From: JACPNA01 sp964429715
GTDB taxonomy: Archaea; Nanobdellota; Nanobdellia; Woesearchaeales; GW2011-AR9
Length of the DNA stretch: 6,848 bases
Assembly (NCBI GenBank): GCA_964429715.1
Contig: CAYSCV010000074.1
Location: 1-6,848, forward strand
Direction: 5' to 3'
Every line of letters begins with the position of its first letter. The stretch's first letter is position 1. A program made the position numbers and the translations under genes. Shown here in pieces: positions 1-6,656 of the stretch. The notes below the pieces were generated by a model. That model did no database searches and was not told the DNA's origin. It saw only the letters and a list, made by a program, of their open reading frames with translations.

Positions 1-2
1 AG

Positions 3-119
3 CGAAGCAAGGCGCAGAATTGTGCCTTGCGCAACGTTGTGAACAACGTTAGAACTATAATACAGGAGGAAAAGGAGTATATTTACATCCCTGATTTACG
101 GCCAAAAGTTATAATTTAG
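3..119 (+). CDS. Possible 3' end of a + strand gene cut by the window edge
   Basis: Frame 3 is open from the left edge to a TAG at 117-119, about 38 codons. Its later part reads plausibly as protein (IIQEEKEYIYIPDLRPKVII). I recognise no family. The first 16 codons coincide with two strong hairpins, which is unusual for coding sequence, and an open stretch of this length can arise by chance. If real, it runs head-on into the efflux operon. Confidence 0.25.
   Translation, partial: RSKAQNCALRNVVNNVRTIIQEEKEYIYIPDLRPKVII
7..50. repeat. Two tandem perfect hairpins (REP-like palindromes)
   Basis: Hairpin A: gcaaggcgca (7-16) pairs with tgtgccttgc (21-30) over 10 bp with one G-T wobble and a GAAT loop. 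Hairpin B, two bases later: aacgttgt (33-40) pairs with acaacgtt (43-50). No T-run follows on either strand inside the window, so these are not simple terminators. They could be REP/RAYT-type repeat elements, an IS200/IS605-like end, or structure in the leader of the leftward transcript. The pairing is certain; the identity is not. Confidence 0.5.
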
Positions 120-138
120 AAAAACCTCCTGTCTTTTT
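62..138 (+). terminator. Weak candidate terminator: acaggagg/cctcctgt stem then T-run
   Basis: acaggagg (62-69) is perfectly complementary to cctcctgt (125-132), and the + strand continues with CTTTTT (133-138). It would suit a + strand gene ending at 119. The loop of 55 bases is far longer than in a standard terminator. On the minus strand the same pairing would hide an AGGAGG at 130-125 that has no start codon at a usable distance. Confidence 0.25.
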
Positions 139-185
139 GAAAATTGGGTAACAAAAAAGAGACAAAGTTGGTGCGATATAACCTT

Positions 186-214
186 ATGATACCCCATAGG
201 GTATTGGGTGCCAA
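186..214 (-). promoter_or_regulatory. Sigma70-type promoter reading left, out of the window
   Basis: On the minus strand, TTGGCA (214-209) and TATCAT (191-186) each match consensus at 5 of 6 positions and are spaced by exactly 17 bases. The palindrome at 189-204 fills most of the spacer and enters the -10 box. Predicted start is near 179-180. No minus-strand gene starts in the window after it, so its target lies beyond the left edge. Confidence 0.6.
189..204. promoter_or_regulatory. CsoR-type (DUF156 family) operator palindrome
   Basis: On the minus strand it reads ATACCCTATGGGGTAT, a 6-4-6 palindrome of ATACCC and GGGTAT. This is the shape of operators bound by CsoR (copper) and CstR (persulfide) repressors, typically TACCC...GGGTA flanked by A/T. 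Its position between the -35 and -10 boxes is what a repressor site needs. I found no second copy, including upstream of the efflux operon. The regulator gene is not in the window. Confidence 0.6.
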
Positions 215-286
215 GTGTGTACGTTGTAGATAAACTTCACTCTAGTGGGTACACTATCTATACCGCCGACTATGTTATTGATTGAC

Positions 287-3200
287 TTATATTTTTCTCC
301 CGAATCTCTCTAGCAGTACCGGCATGAAAAACAGTGATGTTATTGTAGAGGTTATAAGACCTCCTGTAATGACCACTGCAAGTGGTGCTAAAAATTCCTT
401 ACCCGGTGAATCAGCTCCTAGAATAAATGGTATCAAAGCCAATCCGGTAACTATTGAAGTCATGAGTACGGGAACAACTCTTTCTTTTGTTGCGATAATT
501 ACTGTTTTTGTGTCTATTCCCGGTACTTTTTCATCATCAAGCTCTTTCATTCTTGAAATAAGCATAATTCCATTTCGCGAAGCTATACCCGCGAGGGAGA
601 TAAAACCAACTTGGTGGGCCAAACTAATAGTTCCTCCCTCTATATACACGAATAATAATCCACCGAAAAATGCCACGGGAATATTAAGAAGAATCAAAGT
701 GGTTAATATCCAAGACGAAAATGCATTATAAAGTATGAGCGCTATTAGTACTATTACAATAATAAATAAGAATACTAATTTGCTACTGTTTTCTTTTTGA
801 CTCTGATAAGTACCTTCATAACTAATAGTTATATTCTCTGGTTGTTCACCTTTCTCTAGTGTTGCCTTTACTGTATCCACAGCACCGACAATGTCACCGC
901 CTTCATAATTTGCACTGACGACCACAACTCTCTGTCCACCTTCATGACTTATCGATGTTCTTCCTTCGTTAAACTCTATATTGGAAACACTTCCAATATT
1001 CATGCCTGTTTCGTTGATCACTGTATCCCGTAATCCGCTAAATGAATTTCTGCTTTCATTATCGAGCTTAGTGACTACCGGTATTCGTTGTAATCCTGAT
1101 ACAATTTCACCAACATAGTTTCCAATGAAACCTGATTCAATTTCCTCTCCAAGAAGCCCAGGATCATTCCCTTGTTGAGAAAGCATTCCTAAGTCTGGGT
1201 AAATATGTATTTCAGACACTTTTACATCACGCGAAAGCTGAGCATTACTTACTCCTGCTTGTGAATGTAATGCACTTATAACTACGTTTCCGTAACTGCG
1301 CAGTTTATCTACATTGTCACCATATAATTTTATAACAATCGGGGCCCGTACACCTGAAAGTAATTCTTCTACACGATGAGTTATTGGTTTTCCGAGTGAA
1401 AAACTTGCGCCGGGAAATTTATTGAGTATATTTTGCACTTCTGGAATATATTCATTTATTTTTTCCGCAGACCCTTTTTTGAAGACTACCTGCATTTCAC
1501 CTGAATTCGCGCCACTCGCATGCGCGTCTGCACCTGCACGACCAGTAGTATTACTAACATTTAATACAAAAGGGAGCGACTTAATCTGTGCGCCAATATT
1601 TTGAACAAATAAATTCGTAGTTTCTAGTCCCGTCCCATTCGGGAGCAATACACCTATGGTAAGGGAGTCTTCATTAAAGGGAGGTATACCTTCTTTCCCT
1701 GCATTGGCATAAAGAATAATAGTTGCAATGATCATAACTATAAATATAACTGTAACTACTTTCCACGAATGGATAATTGATCTCAATATCTTTTCTGTTG
1801 TCGATTCAATCCATCTAATTATTTTTGGAGGTTTTTCTTCCTGATCTTTTTCGCTTAACAACCATGCTGCCAGTGCGGGCGTAAGAGTAAGTGAAACAAT
1901 AAGAGACGCAATAAGCGAAATTATATACGACAGACCAAGAGAGGTGAGCAATTTACCTTCAACACCCGGCAGGAAAAAAACAGGAATAAATACCAAAACC
2001 ACTAAAATAGTTGCGTAAATGATCGATCCTCGAACTTCTTGAACCGCATCAACAATAATTTTCAACCTCTCAAGTCCCGTTGCTTTTTTACCACGTAGTC
2101 TTTTTATAATATTCTCTACGCTAACGATTGCATCATCTACGAGTTCACCTATTGCCACAGCGATACCTCCTAGCGTCATTACATTTACAGATAATCCCAG
2201 TAACTTGAATATTATAGCAGTAACTGCGATTGATGTAGGTATAGCTAATAATGTTATAAGAGTCGGCTTCCATTTCATTAAAAACAAAAAGACAATGATC
2301 GCCACAATTATAAGCGCTTCAACAAGCGCCTTTTCCACATTCGAAAGTCCGGCTGAAATAAACCATTCTTGCCTAAACAAATCTGTGCGCAGCGTTATGC
2401 CACTTGGAGCTGTTTTTTGTAAATTTACAAAAAGACTATCTATCTCTTTAGTCACTTTTAATGTTTCTGCATTGGGTTGCTTGAATATTCTCAGAATTAT
2501 TCCTTGACTACCATCAACAGACGCACCACCACGAACAATGCTTGCGCCTTCTACAAACGAGGCAATTTCACCCAGTCTTACTGAACCGTTTTCTGTATGT
2601 ATGGCAATCTCTGCTAATTCACCAATTTCTTTTGGTGCCACGAAAATTCTTACCGGATACTCTTTGTTTTCTTGTTGGAGGATACCTGCAGAGGCATTTT
2701 GCAGATTTCTTTCCAGTACGAGATTTACTTCTTCCTGAGTGATATTGTATTTGCTCAAAGCTTCCGCATTGAGCCTGACCTGCCACTCAAGAACATCTCC
2801 ACCCATAACAATTACATCTGAAATACCTTTTACTTTGAGTAAGTTTGGTTTTAGAGTGAAATCTACATATGTTCGTAAGTCTGTCGGTGATATATTTGAG
2901 CCACTTTTCACACCTGCCCACATAATTTCACCCATAACCGAAGAAACGGGCCCGAGTGAAACTTTTACATTCGGAGGTACTGCAACCGCCGAGATGCGTT
3001 CTTGGACTAATTGTCGGTTTTTGTAAATATCACTACCAAATGGAAATTCGATATTGATAATCCCCAATGCAAAAGATGCTGTTCCGCGGACTCTTTCAAC
3101 ACCAGCAGTACCCAAAACCGCATTTTCAAGTGGTACTAATACTGCCTTTTCAACTTCTTCTGGTGCAAAACCATCAGCTTCCGCAAAAACTATCACGGTA

Positions 3201-3334
3201 GGTTTATTGATATCGGGTAAAACATCAACCTCCATATTTAGGCCGGCATAAACTCCTAAGAAAGTAACCAATAATCCAAGGAAAATTGTTTTATTCCTAT
3301 TAATGGTTGCCCAACTAACTATTTTTTTAAACAT
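287..3334 (-). CDS. Heavy-metal efflux RND transporter (CzcA/CusA family)
   Basis: Proton-driven inner-membrane pump that would move metal ions from the outer face of the membrane (or the cytoplasm) into a fusion-protein conduit. The 1015 residues have the RND plan: TM1 at about 15-32, a first porter loop (33-335), TM2-6 (336-490), TM7 (526-543), a second porter loop (544-852) and TM8-12 (853-1005). HME hallmarks are the TM4 motif GELVDDAIVSVEN (396-408), with D400 matching the essential CusA D405/CzcA D408 and E407 matching CzcA E415, and HRVEELLSGVRAPI (653-666), close to the CzcA-type RVNELISGVR. CzcA D402 is replaced by A394, as in CusA. The CusA methionine triad M573/M623/M672 aligns by eye with G561/S611/E657, so Cu(I) specificity is doubtful. 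The family is usually about 1040 residues, so this copy is complete. The ATG follows the fusion-protein stop by 5 bases without a clear Shine-Dalgarno, suggesting coupled translation. Stop is TAA. Family assignment is firm; substrate is not. Confidence 0.95.
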   Translation of the reverse strand: MFKKIVSWATINRNKTIFLGLLVTFLGVYAGLNMEVDVLPDINKPTVIVFAEADGFAPEEVEKAVLVPLENAVLGTAGVERVRGTASFALGIINIEFPFGSDIYKNRQLVQERISAVAVPPNVKVSLGPVSSVMGEIMWAGVKSGSNISPTDLRTYVDFTLKPNLLKVKGISDVIVMGGDVLEWQVRLNAEALSKYNITQEEVNLVLERNLQNASAGILQQENKEYPVRIFVAPKEIGELAEIAIHTENGSVRLGEIASFVEGASIVRGGASVDGSQGIILRIFKQPNAETLKVTKEIDSLFVNLQKTAPSGITLRTDLFRQEWFISAGLSNVEKALVEALIIVAIIVFLFLMKWKPTLITLLAIPTSIAVTAIIFKLLGLSVNVMTLGGIAVAIGELVDDAIVSVENIIKRLRGKKATGLERLKIIVDAVQEVRGSIIYATILVVLVFIPVFFLPGVEGKLLTSLGLSYIISLIASLIVSLTLTPALAAWLLSEKDQEEKPPKIIRWIESTTEKILRSIIHSWKVVTVIFIVMIIATIILYANAGKEGIPPFNEDSLTIGVLLPNGTGLETTNLFVQNIGAQIKSLPFVLNVSNTTGRAGADAHASGANSGEMQVVFKKGSAEKINEYIPEVQNILNKFPGASFSLGKPITHRVEELLSGVRAPIVIKLYGDNVDKLRSYGNVVISALHSQAGVSNAQLSRDVKVSEIHIYPDLGMLSQQGNDPGLLGEEIESGFIGNYVGEIVSGLQRIPVVTKLDNESRNSFSGLRDTVINETGMNIGSVSNIEFNEGRTSISHEGGQRVVVVSANYEGGDIVGAVDTVKATLEKGEQPENITISYEGTYQSQKENSSKLVFLFIIVIVLIALILYNAFSSWILTTLILLNIPVAFFGGLLFVYIEGGTISLAHQVGFISLAGIASRNGIMLISRMKELDDEKVPGIDTKTVIIATKERVVPVLMTSIVTGLALIPFILGADSPGKEFLAPLAVVITGGLITSTITSLFFMPVLLERFGRKI

Positions 3335-3339
3335 AGAAT

Positions 3340-5139
3340 TTATTCATCATGACCATGAGGCTGACTCTCGTCTTGAACTTTTGCGGGAGTAGCAGATTCG
3401 ACTTTTGTCTCTGTTTTAAGAATTTCTGAAAGCATCATGCCTGATTGAATTTGAACGAGTGGATCAAGAATAACAAGATATGAAAATTCTCGTTGAAGAC
3501 CCGAAAGTATTTCAACATATTCACCAAGGCCTCTTCCTATTTTTACTTCTTGTTTTCGCAAAGCGCCACTCTCGGTAACTATCCATACATATGGCTGTAC
3601 TCCTTCAAAGACTACTGCTTTACGGTTTACGAACACACCCTTTTTAGAATTTTCTGGAATAATTCGTACTGATGCTCCGACTGGAAATACGGTGTCTTTG
3701 GAAATAACAGCTTCAGTCTGGTAGCCACCCTTTTCATCAATAATTGGACTAATGCCTGCAATAACGGCACTTCCCATAGAGTATTCGGGTCTCCAAGAAA
3801 TTGAAAGAGTATCTCCCTTATCTATATCTTTCCATGAAGCAGGGATAGTAAACCTTACGTTTTTTCGCGGATTTGCGTTAGATATATACCCTACCCGCTC
3901 CGAAATCGTAACATATTCCCCAACATTTTTTTCAACGGTTGCCACAACACCTGACTTTGAAGCGAGTATTGGAATAACCCCGCCTGCGCTTACCGCCAGT
4001 TTTTGTGCAAGAAGCTCTGCGCCCTTTGCTTCATTTTTTGCACGCTCATTGGCTGAAAGCTGCTCAAGTTTTTTCAAACTGAGATCACTTTCAAAACCAA
4101 CAAGACTCTTAGAAAGCTCGATATCTATCTGGCTTCGTTCGCGCTCTTTAGCGGCTTTATCGATTGTTGCCTGGGTGAGCTCGCTACTGATATCTCGCAA
4201 TTCTGTCTGTAAATCTTTTACCGATTCTGTAATCTCTGTTAGGTCTAAGGTTTCTATAACGATAGAAGCCTCTACCATTTCTATTGTTTTATCTAAGTAA
4301 TTTCGAATATCTTGATCAGCGGCAGTTTTAGCCCTCACTTTTTCAGCAAGTAGTTTGCTTAGAAACACATACGAACCTCTTAATGTGCCATTTTTTACAC
4401 CAAACCCAAAATTAAGACTTGCTTCGGAATAACTTACATTAAACGGTGAGTTTCCCGGAACACTTACCAGTGGATATATTTGTGTCAGGGCAGTATTTCC
4501 AAAATCTTGTAATTTGTTTGATAATTGCATCTGTTGTTGAGTGATAGCTTGTAGTTCTGTTTGATATGTTGAGGACACAGTACCGCCCGAGCCATCGTAA
4601 ACTGATTTTTGTTTATTGGCTACAGACTTAAGAGATTCTGCAATTTGCTCAAAGACCGATTCTGTCTGAGTTGCTATCTTGTTGGCCGTCTCTAAATCAA
4701 GTTGTGCTTTTAAGGCATTTGCTTGTTGCTCGGCTAATGCCATCTGTTGTTCGGGCGATACCCCAGTAACGGTTACGTAGCCAAGAACAGCCCCCGCAAG
4801 AACACTATCGCCCACGGATACATTCCAAGAACTGATAACACCCTCGCGTGATGCATTTATCGAAGCAATATCTTTTGATATTATTTCACCGTAGAAGCTA
4901 CTAAGTCCTTCTTTTGATATTGCATCAGGGTCTACATCACCTACTTTTCTTACTAGAACTTGTTCTGTTTGTTGTACTACAGGTTCAGCGCTTTCATGCC
5001 CTTCGTCTGCATACACAAAAACACCAATTAATCCTGTGACAACAAGAACGCTCATAATTAAAGAAATCTTTTGAATTTTAGTAAGTTTTTGTATCATCTC
5101 AAAAGACTTTTTTTTGTATAAAGATATTTTTTCTTTCAT
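3340..5139 (-). CDS. RND membrane fusion protein (HlyD/CusB-type periplasmic adaptor)
   Basis: Adaptor that would assemble with the RND pump encoded 5 bases downstream. Numbering here is from the ATG at 5139 (599 aa). Basic N-terminus, one membrane anchor (about 24-43), short acidic linker with a His, first half lipoyl domain (about 92-124, GVISSWNVSVGDSV), a very long Gln/Glu/Lys/Ala-rich coiled-coil hairpin (about 127-384), second half lipoyl domain (about 386-420, SGVVATVEKNVGEYV), beta-barrel (about 425-495), membrane-proximal domain (about 510-575) and a His-rich tail ending PHGHDE. The hairpin is broken near 214-264 by a Gly/Ser/Pro/Asn-rich, non-helical insert where a TolC-docking tip is normally found. 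The typical family length is about 350-450 aa, so this copy is long. The frame is open up to a GTG at 5217, but that start would overlap the upstream gene by 71 bases and put a polar stretch before the anchor. The ATG at 5139, 7 bases after the upstream stop, is preferred. No Shine-Dalgarno is visible. Stop is TAA. Confidence 0.9.
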   Translation of the reverse strand: MKEKISLYKKKSFEMIQKLTKIQKISLIMSVLVVTGLIGVFVYADEGHESAEPVVQQTEQVLVRKVGDVDPDAISKEGLSSFYGEIISKDIASINASREGVISSWNVSVGDSVLAGAVLGYVTVTGVSPEQQMALAEQQANALKAQLDLETANKIATQTESVFEQIAESLKSVANKQKSVYDGSGGTVSSTYQTELQAITQQQMQLSNKLQDFGNTALTQIYPLVSVPGNSPFNVSYSEASLNFGFGVKNGTLRGSYVFLSKLLAEKVRAKTAADQDIRNYLDKTIEMVEASIVIETLDLTEITESVKDLQTELRDISSELTQATIDKAAKERERSQIDIELSKSLVGFESDLSLKKLEQLSANERAKNEAKGAELLAQKLAVSAGGVIPILASKSGVVATVEKNVGEYVTISERVGYISNANPRKNVRFTIPASWKDIDKGDTLSISWRPEYSMGSAVIAGISPIIDEKGGYQTEAVISKDTVFPVGASVRIIPENSKKGVFVNRKAVVFEGVQPYVWIVTESGALRKQEVKIGRGLGEYVEILSGLQREFSYLVILDPLVQIQSGMMLSEILKTETKVESATPAKVQDESQPHGHDE

Positions 5140-5146
5140 ATAAGAA

Positions 5147-6085
5147 TTAGTGAGAGGCACCGCCTTGCTCACCGTTATTGGTTGCACTTTCGTGATCTGC
5201 TGAGGCTTGTCCCTCACTGTCGACCGAAACGGTGATGGGGAAAGTTTTCACTTGTCCATTAATGCTGAATTGGGCAAAGATCGTATAAGTCCCTTTGATT
5301 GGAAATTCGGATTCAAATACGACTTTACCGTCAGTTGGCTTGGTTTCAGTAATCGGATGGCCGTGAATAAAGTCATCGGGATCTCCATGGCGCAAAACTA
5401 CGACATGACCAAACGCACCCAGATATGGATCAATTTGAGCAACTGGCTTGCCATTTTGGGTTAAGGCGAAAGTTAAATTTGTATGCTCTTTCGTTTTTAG
5501 TGGTGATGCTGTTTGCAAGGTTACCTGAATACTATTGACTGTTGCAGACATGTTTGCGCTTACACTTGGAAACTGTGGCTGTTGAGTTGCTCCACCAATG
5601 GTAAGGGGAACACGCAAGGTAATCGGAGTTTCTTCTTTAGGCTCAATGTCTACATACATCTGGTACAAACCTTGATTTGTAACTGTCGTTTTTACTGTCC
5701 ATCGGCCGTCCTTGTATTCAGGATGAACGTGCTGGAAACCAGTTACATCATCACGCAAAAGGATTAAGTGCATGAGTTTCTCATGTGCGACTTTTAAGTC
5801 AGCTGGTCCAAATTCGTGAGCATCGGCTCCGTACAATTTAAATGCTAGTGTAACTTCTCCCGACTTTAAGTTATTCGCGTTTTGTAGATCAATTCTTGTG
5901 CCAGCAAGTTTTGCACTATGTTCTGCATCGTGTGCGTGTTGATCGTCTGTGTTTTCTGTTTTATTAGTGTTTGAAGCAACCGTATTGGAAGCTTCTTGAT
6001 CTGCTGTCTTGATTTTCGTGAGTCCGTAGCCAATTGCCACTACAGCAATTAAGATTACGGGAATAATATAGATTAATTTTTTCAT
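5147..6085 (-). CDS. Membrane-anchored His-rich metal-binding protein with duplicated beta-sandwich unit
   Basis: Likely extracytoplasmic metal-binding or delivery protein; exact function unknown. Of 312 residues, 1-22 form a signal anchor (MKK then a hydrophobic run) with no lipobox. A Ser/Thr/Asn/Asp linker (26-48) follows, then a His cluster (H50, H52, H56). Two copies of one unit come next. Unit 1 (about 63-165) contains KLMHLILLRDDVTGFQHVHP (103-122); unit 2 (about 175-289) contains GHVVVLRHGDPDDFIHGHP (226-244). Each motif is followed by an aspartate-glycine turn and alternating beta strands, as expected for an Ig-like or YtkA-like fold. Candidate ligands are H101, M105, H106, H119, H121, H227, H233, H241 and H243. 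The tail is polar and ends in His. The motif HxKLMHL...FxHxHP is one I associate with heavy-metal-binding proteins beside copper and RND genes. It is the first gene of the three-gene run; the fusion protein starts 7 bases after its TAA. No Shine-Dalgarno precedes the ATG. Confidence 0.85.
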   Translation of the reverse strand: MKKLIYIIPVILIAVVAIGYGLTKIKTADQEASNTVASNTNKTENTDDQHAHDAEHSAKLAGTRIDLQNANNLKSGEVTLAFKLYGADAHEFGPADLKVAHEKLMHLILLRDDVTGFQHVHPEYKDGRWTVKTTVTNQGLYQMYVDIEPKEETPITLRVPLTIGGATQQPQFPSVSANMSATVNSIQVTLQTASPLKTKEHTNLTFALTQNGKPVAQIDPYLGAFGHVVVLRHGDPDDFIHGHPITETKPTDGKVVFESEFPIKGTYTIFAQFSINGQVKTFPITVSVDSEGQASADHESATNNGEQGGASH

Positions 6086-6112
6086 AGGTTGATTAATTTT
6101 AATTAGTTAATA
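6086..6112 (-). other. AT-rich gap before the operon; no clear promoter
   Basis: This is the only space between the terminator and the ATG of the His-rich protein. It is almost wholly A and T. A TAAAAT hexamer (minus strand, 6101-6096) could act as a -10 box, but no -35 box stands at 16-18 bases. The operon is therefore either read through the terminator or uses a weak, atypical promoter here. Confidence 0.4.
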
Positions 6113-6177
6113 CAAAAAAAGCCAGCATGATAGCCACCCACACAAAAGCAAAAGCTATTGGTGAATGTATGCTAGCT
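6113..6177 (-). terminator. Rho-independent terminator after the small membrane protein gene
   Basis: On the minus strand, agctagcat (6177-6169) pairs with atgctggct (6128-6120) as a 9-bp stem with one G-T wobble. It is followed at once by a run of seven T (6120-6114, sharing its first T with the stem). The loop can form a further atagc/gctat pairing (6158-6154 with 6134-6130). The 5' arm contains the TAG stop of the upstream gene. The loop is long (about 40 bases), so read-through into the operon is possible. Confidence 0.6.
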
Positions 6178-6621
6178 AGAAAAAACTAAATTGTATTTCT
6201 TAGGCTTAAGTATTCCTCTTGAAAAGGCTAACCGTAAATAATGGAAAGCAAAAATCTCTAGATTTTGTCGATTATAAAGCCGAACGAAAAAGGCGAGTTG
6301 TTGTTTAATATATTCAAAAAGCCGACGCCCTATCATTACAGATACAAGAATAAGTCCGATTGCCAAAACGTCATATAAACCCCGTGAATGATTTTTGGGT
6401 ATAGTTAGGAGAGTTTCCTTCAGCGAGTGGTCAGACTTTGAAAGGTTGGTTGTGCAACACGCCTCACTACCTTGAGCGGGGATGGTAACAGATTCGGGAG
6501 TTGAAGCATGTGCTGACGTTTCGGGATGATGATTAAAAGCGCAGGATAAACTAAAAGTAAACCCTATAAAAATCAGTAGGACTAAAGCAATCTTTAGCTT
6601 TTTAGAACCTGTCAAAAACAT
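6172..6621 (-). CDS. Small two-helix membrane protein with His/Cys-rich outer loop
   Basis: I do not recognise a named family. From the ATG at 6621 it has 149 residues: a basic start, a hydrophobic helix (about 11-29) ending in Cys-27, and a polar loop (30-80) with HH at 31-32, further His residues and a Cys-Cys pair (55-56). A second helix follows (about 83-98), then a basic amphipathic segment and a conserved-looking end, LRLAFSRGILKPKKYN. The His and paired Cys residues in the loop would suit metal binding outside the membrane. The end resembles tails I recall from small proteins near copper genes, but this is weak. The frame is open up to a GTG at 6678, with another ATG at 6645. I chose 6621 because a near-consensus promoter spans 6628-6656 and puts the transcript start on this ATG; the two upstream starts would lie in or before the promoter. 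Stop is TAG, within the terminator stem. Confidence 0.7.
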   Translation of the reverse strand: MFLTGSKKLKIALVLLIFIGFTFSLSCAFNHHPETSAHASTPESVTIPAQGSEACCTTNLSKSDHSLKETLLTIPKNHSRGLYDVLAIGLILVSVMIGRRLFEYIKQQLAFFVRLYNRQNLEIFAFHYLRLAFSRGILKPKKYNLVFSS

Positions 6622-6656
6622 AAAATTATTATAGCTTTTTTTCATTGTTTTGTAAA
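6621..6656 (-). promoter_or_regulatory. Sigma70-type promoter giving a leaderless transcript
   Basis: On the minus strand, TTTACA (6656-6651) and a perfect TATAAT (6633-6628) are separated by exactly 17 bases. Six bases follow the -10 box before the ATG at 6621, so the predicted +1 falls on the A of the start codon. No palindromic operator is seen here. The box match and spacing are seen directly; leaderless use is inferred. Confidence 0.65.

Noticed and set aside
152..157. Minus-strand run of six T as a terminator
   Set aside because: No stable stem stands directly before it, and it falls just after a predicted transcription start.
227..260. Inverted repeat tagata/tatcta with nested agtg/cact as a terminator for the pump operon
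   Set aside because: The stems are short, compete with each other, and no T-run follows on the minus strand.
282..731. A 149-codon + strand open frame at the 3' end of the pump gene
   Set aside because: It is fully antisense to the last transmembrane helices of a well-conserved gene; its hydrophobic character mirrors that sequence.
3752..4300. A 182-codon + strand open frame inside the fusion-protein gene
   Set aside because: It is the antisense shadow of a low-complexity coiled-coil region; the product is Ser-rich without domains and no promoter or ribosome site precedes it.
5140..5217. Longer start for the fusion protein (GTG at 5217)
   Set aside because: It would overlap the upstream gene by 71 bases and add a polar tail before the anchor; the ATG at 5139 fits the operon spacing.
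287..6621. UGA recoding (UGA-Gly) as in Gracilibacteria
   Set aside because: All four genes are open under the standard code with no in-frame TGA, and they end in TAA or TAG.
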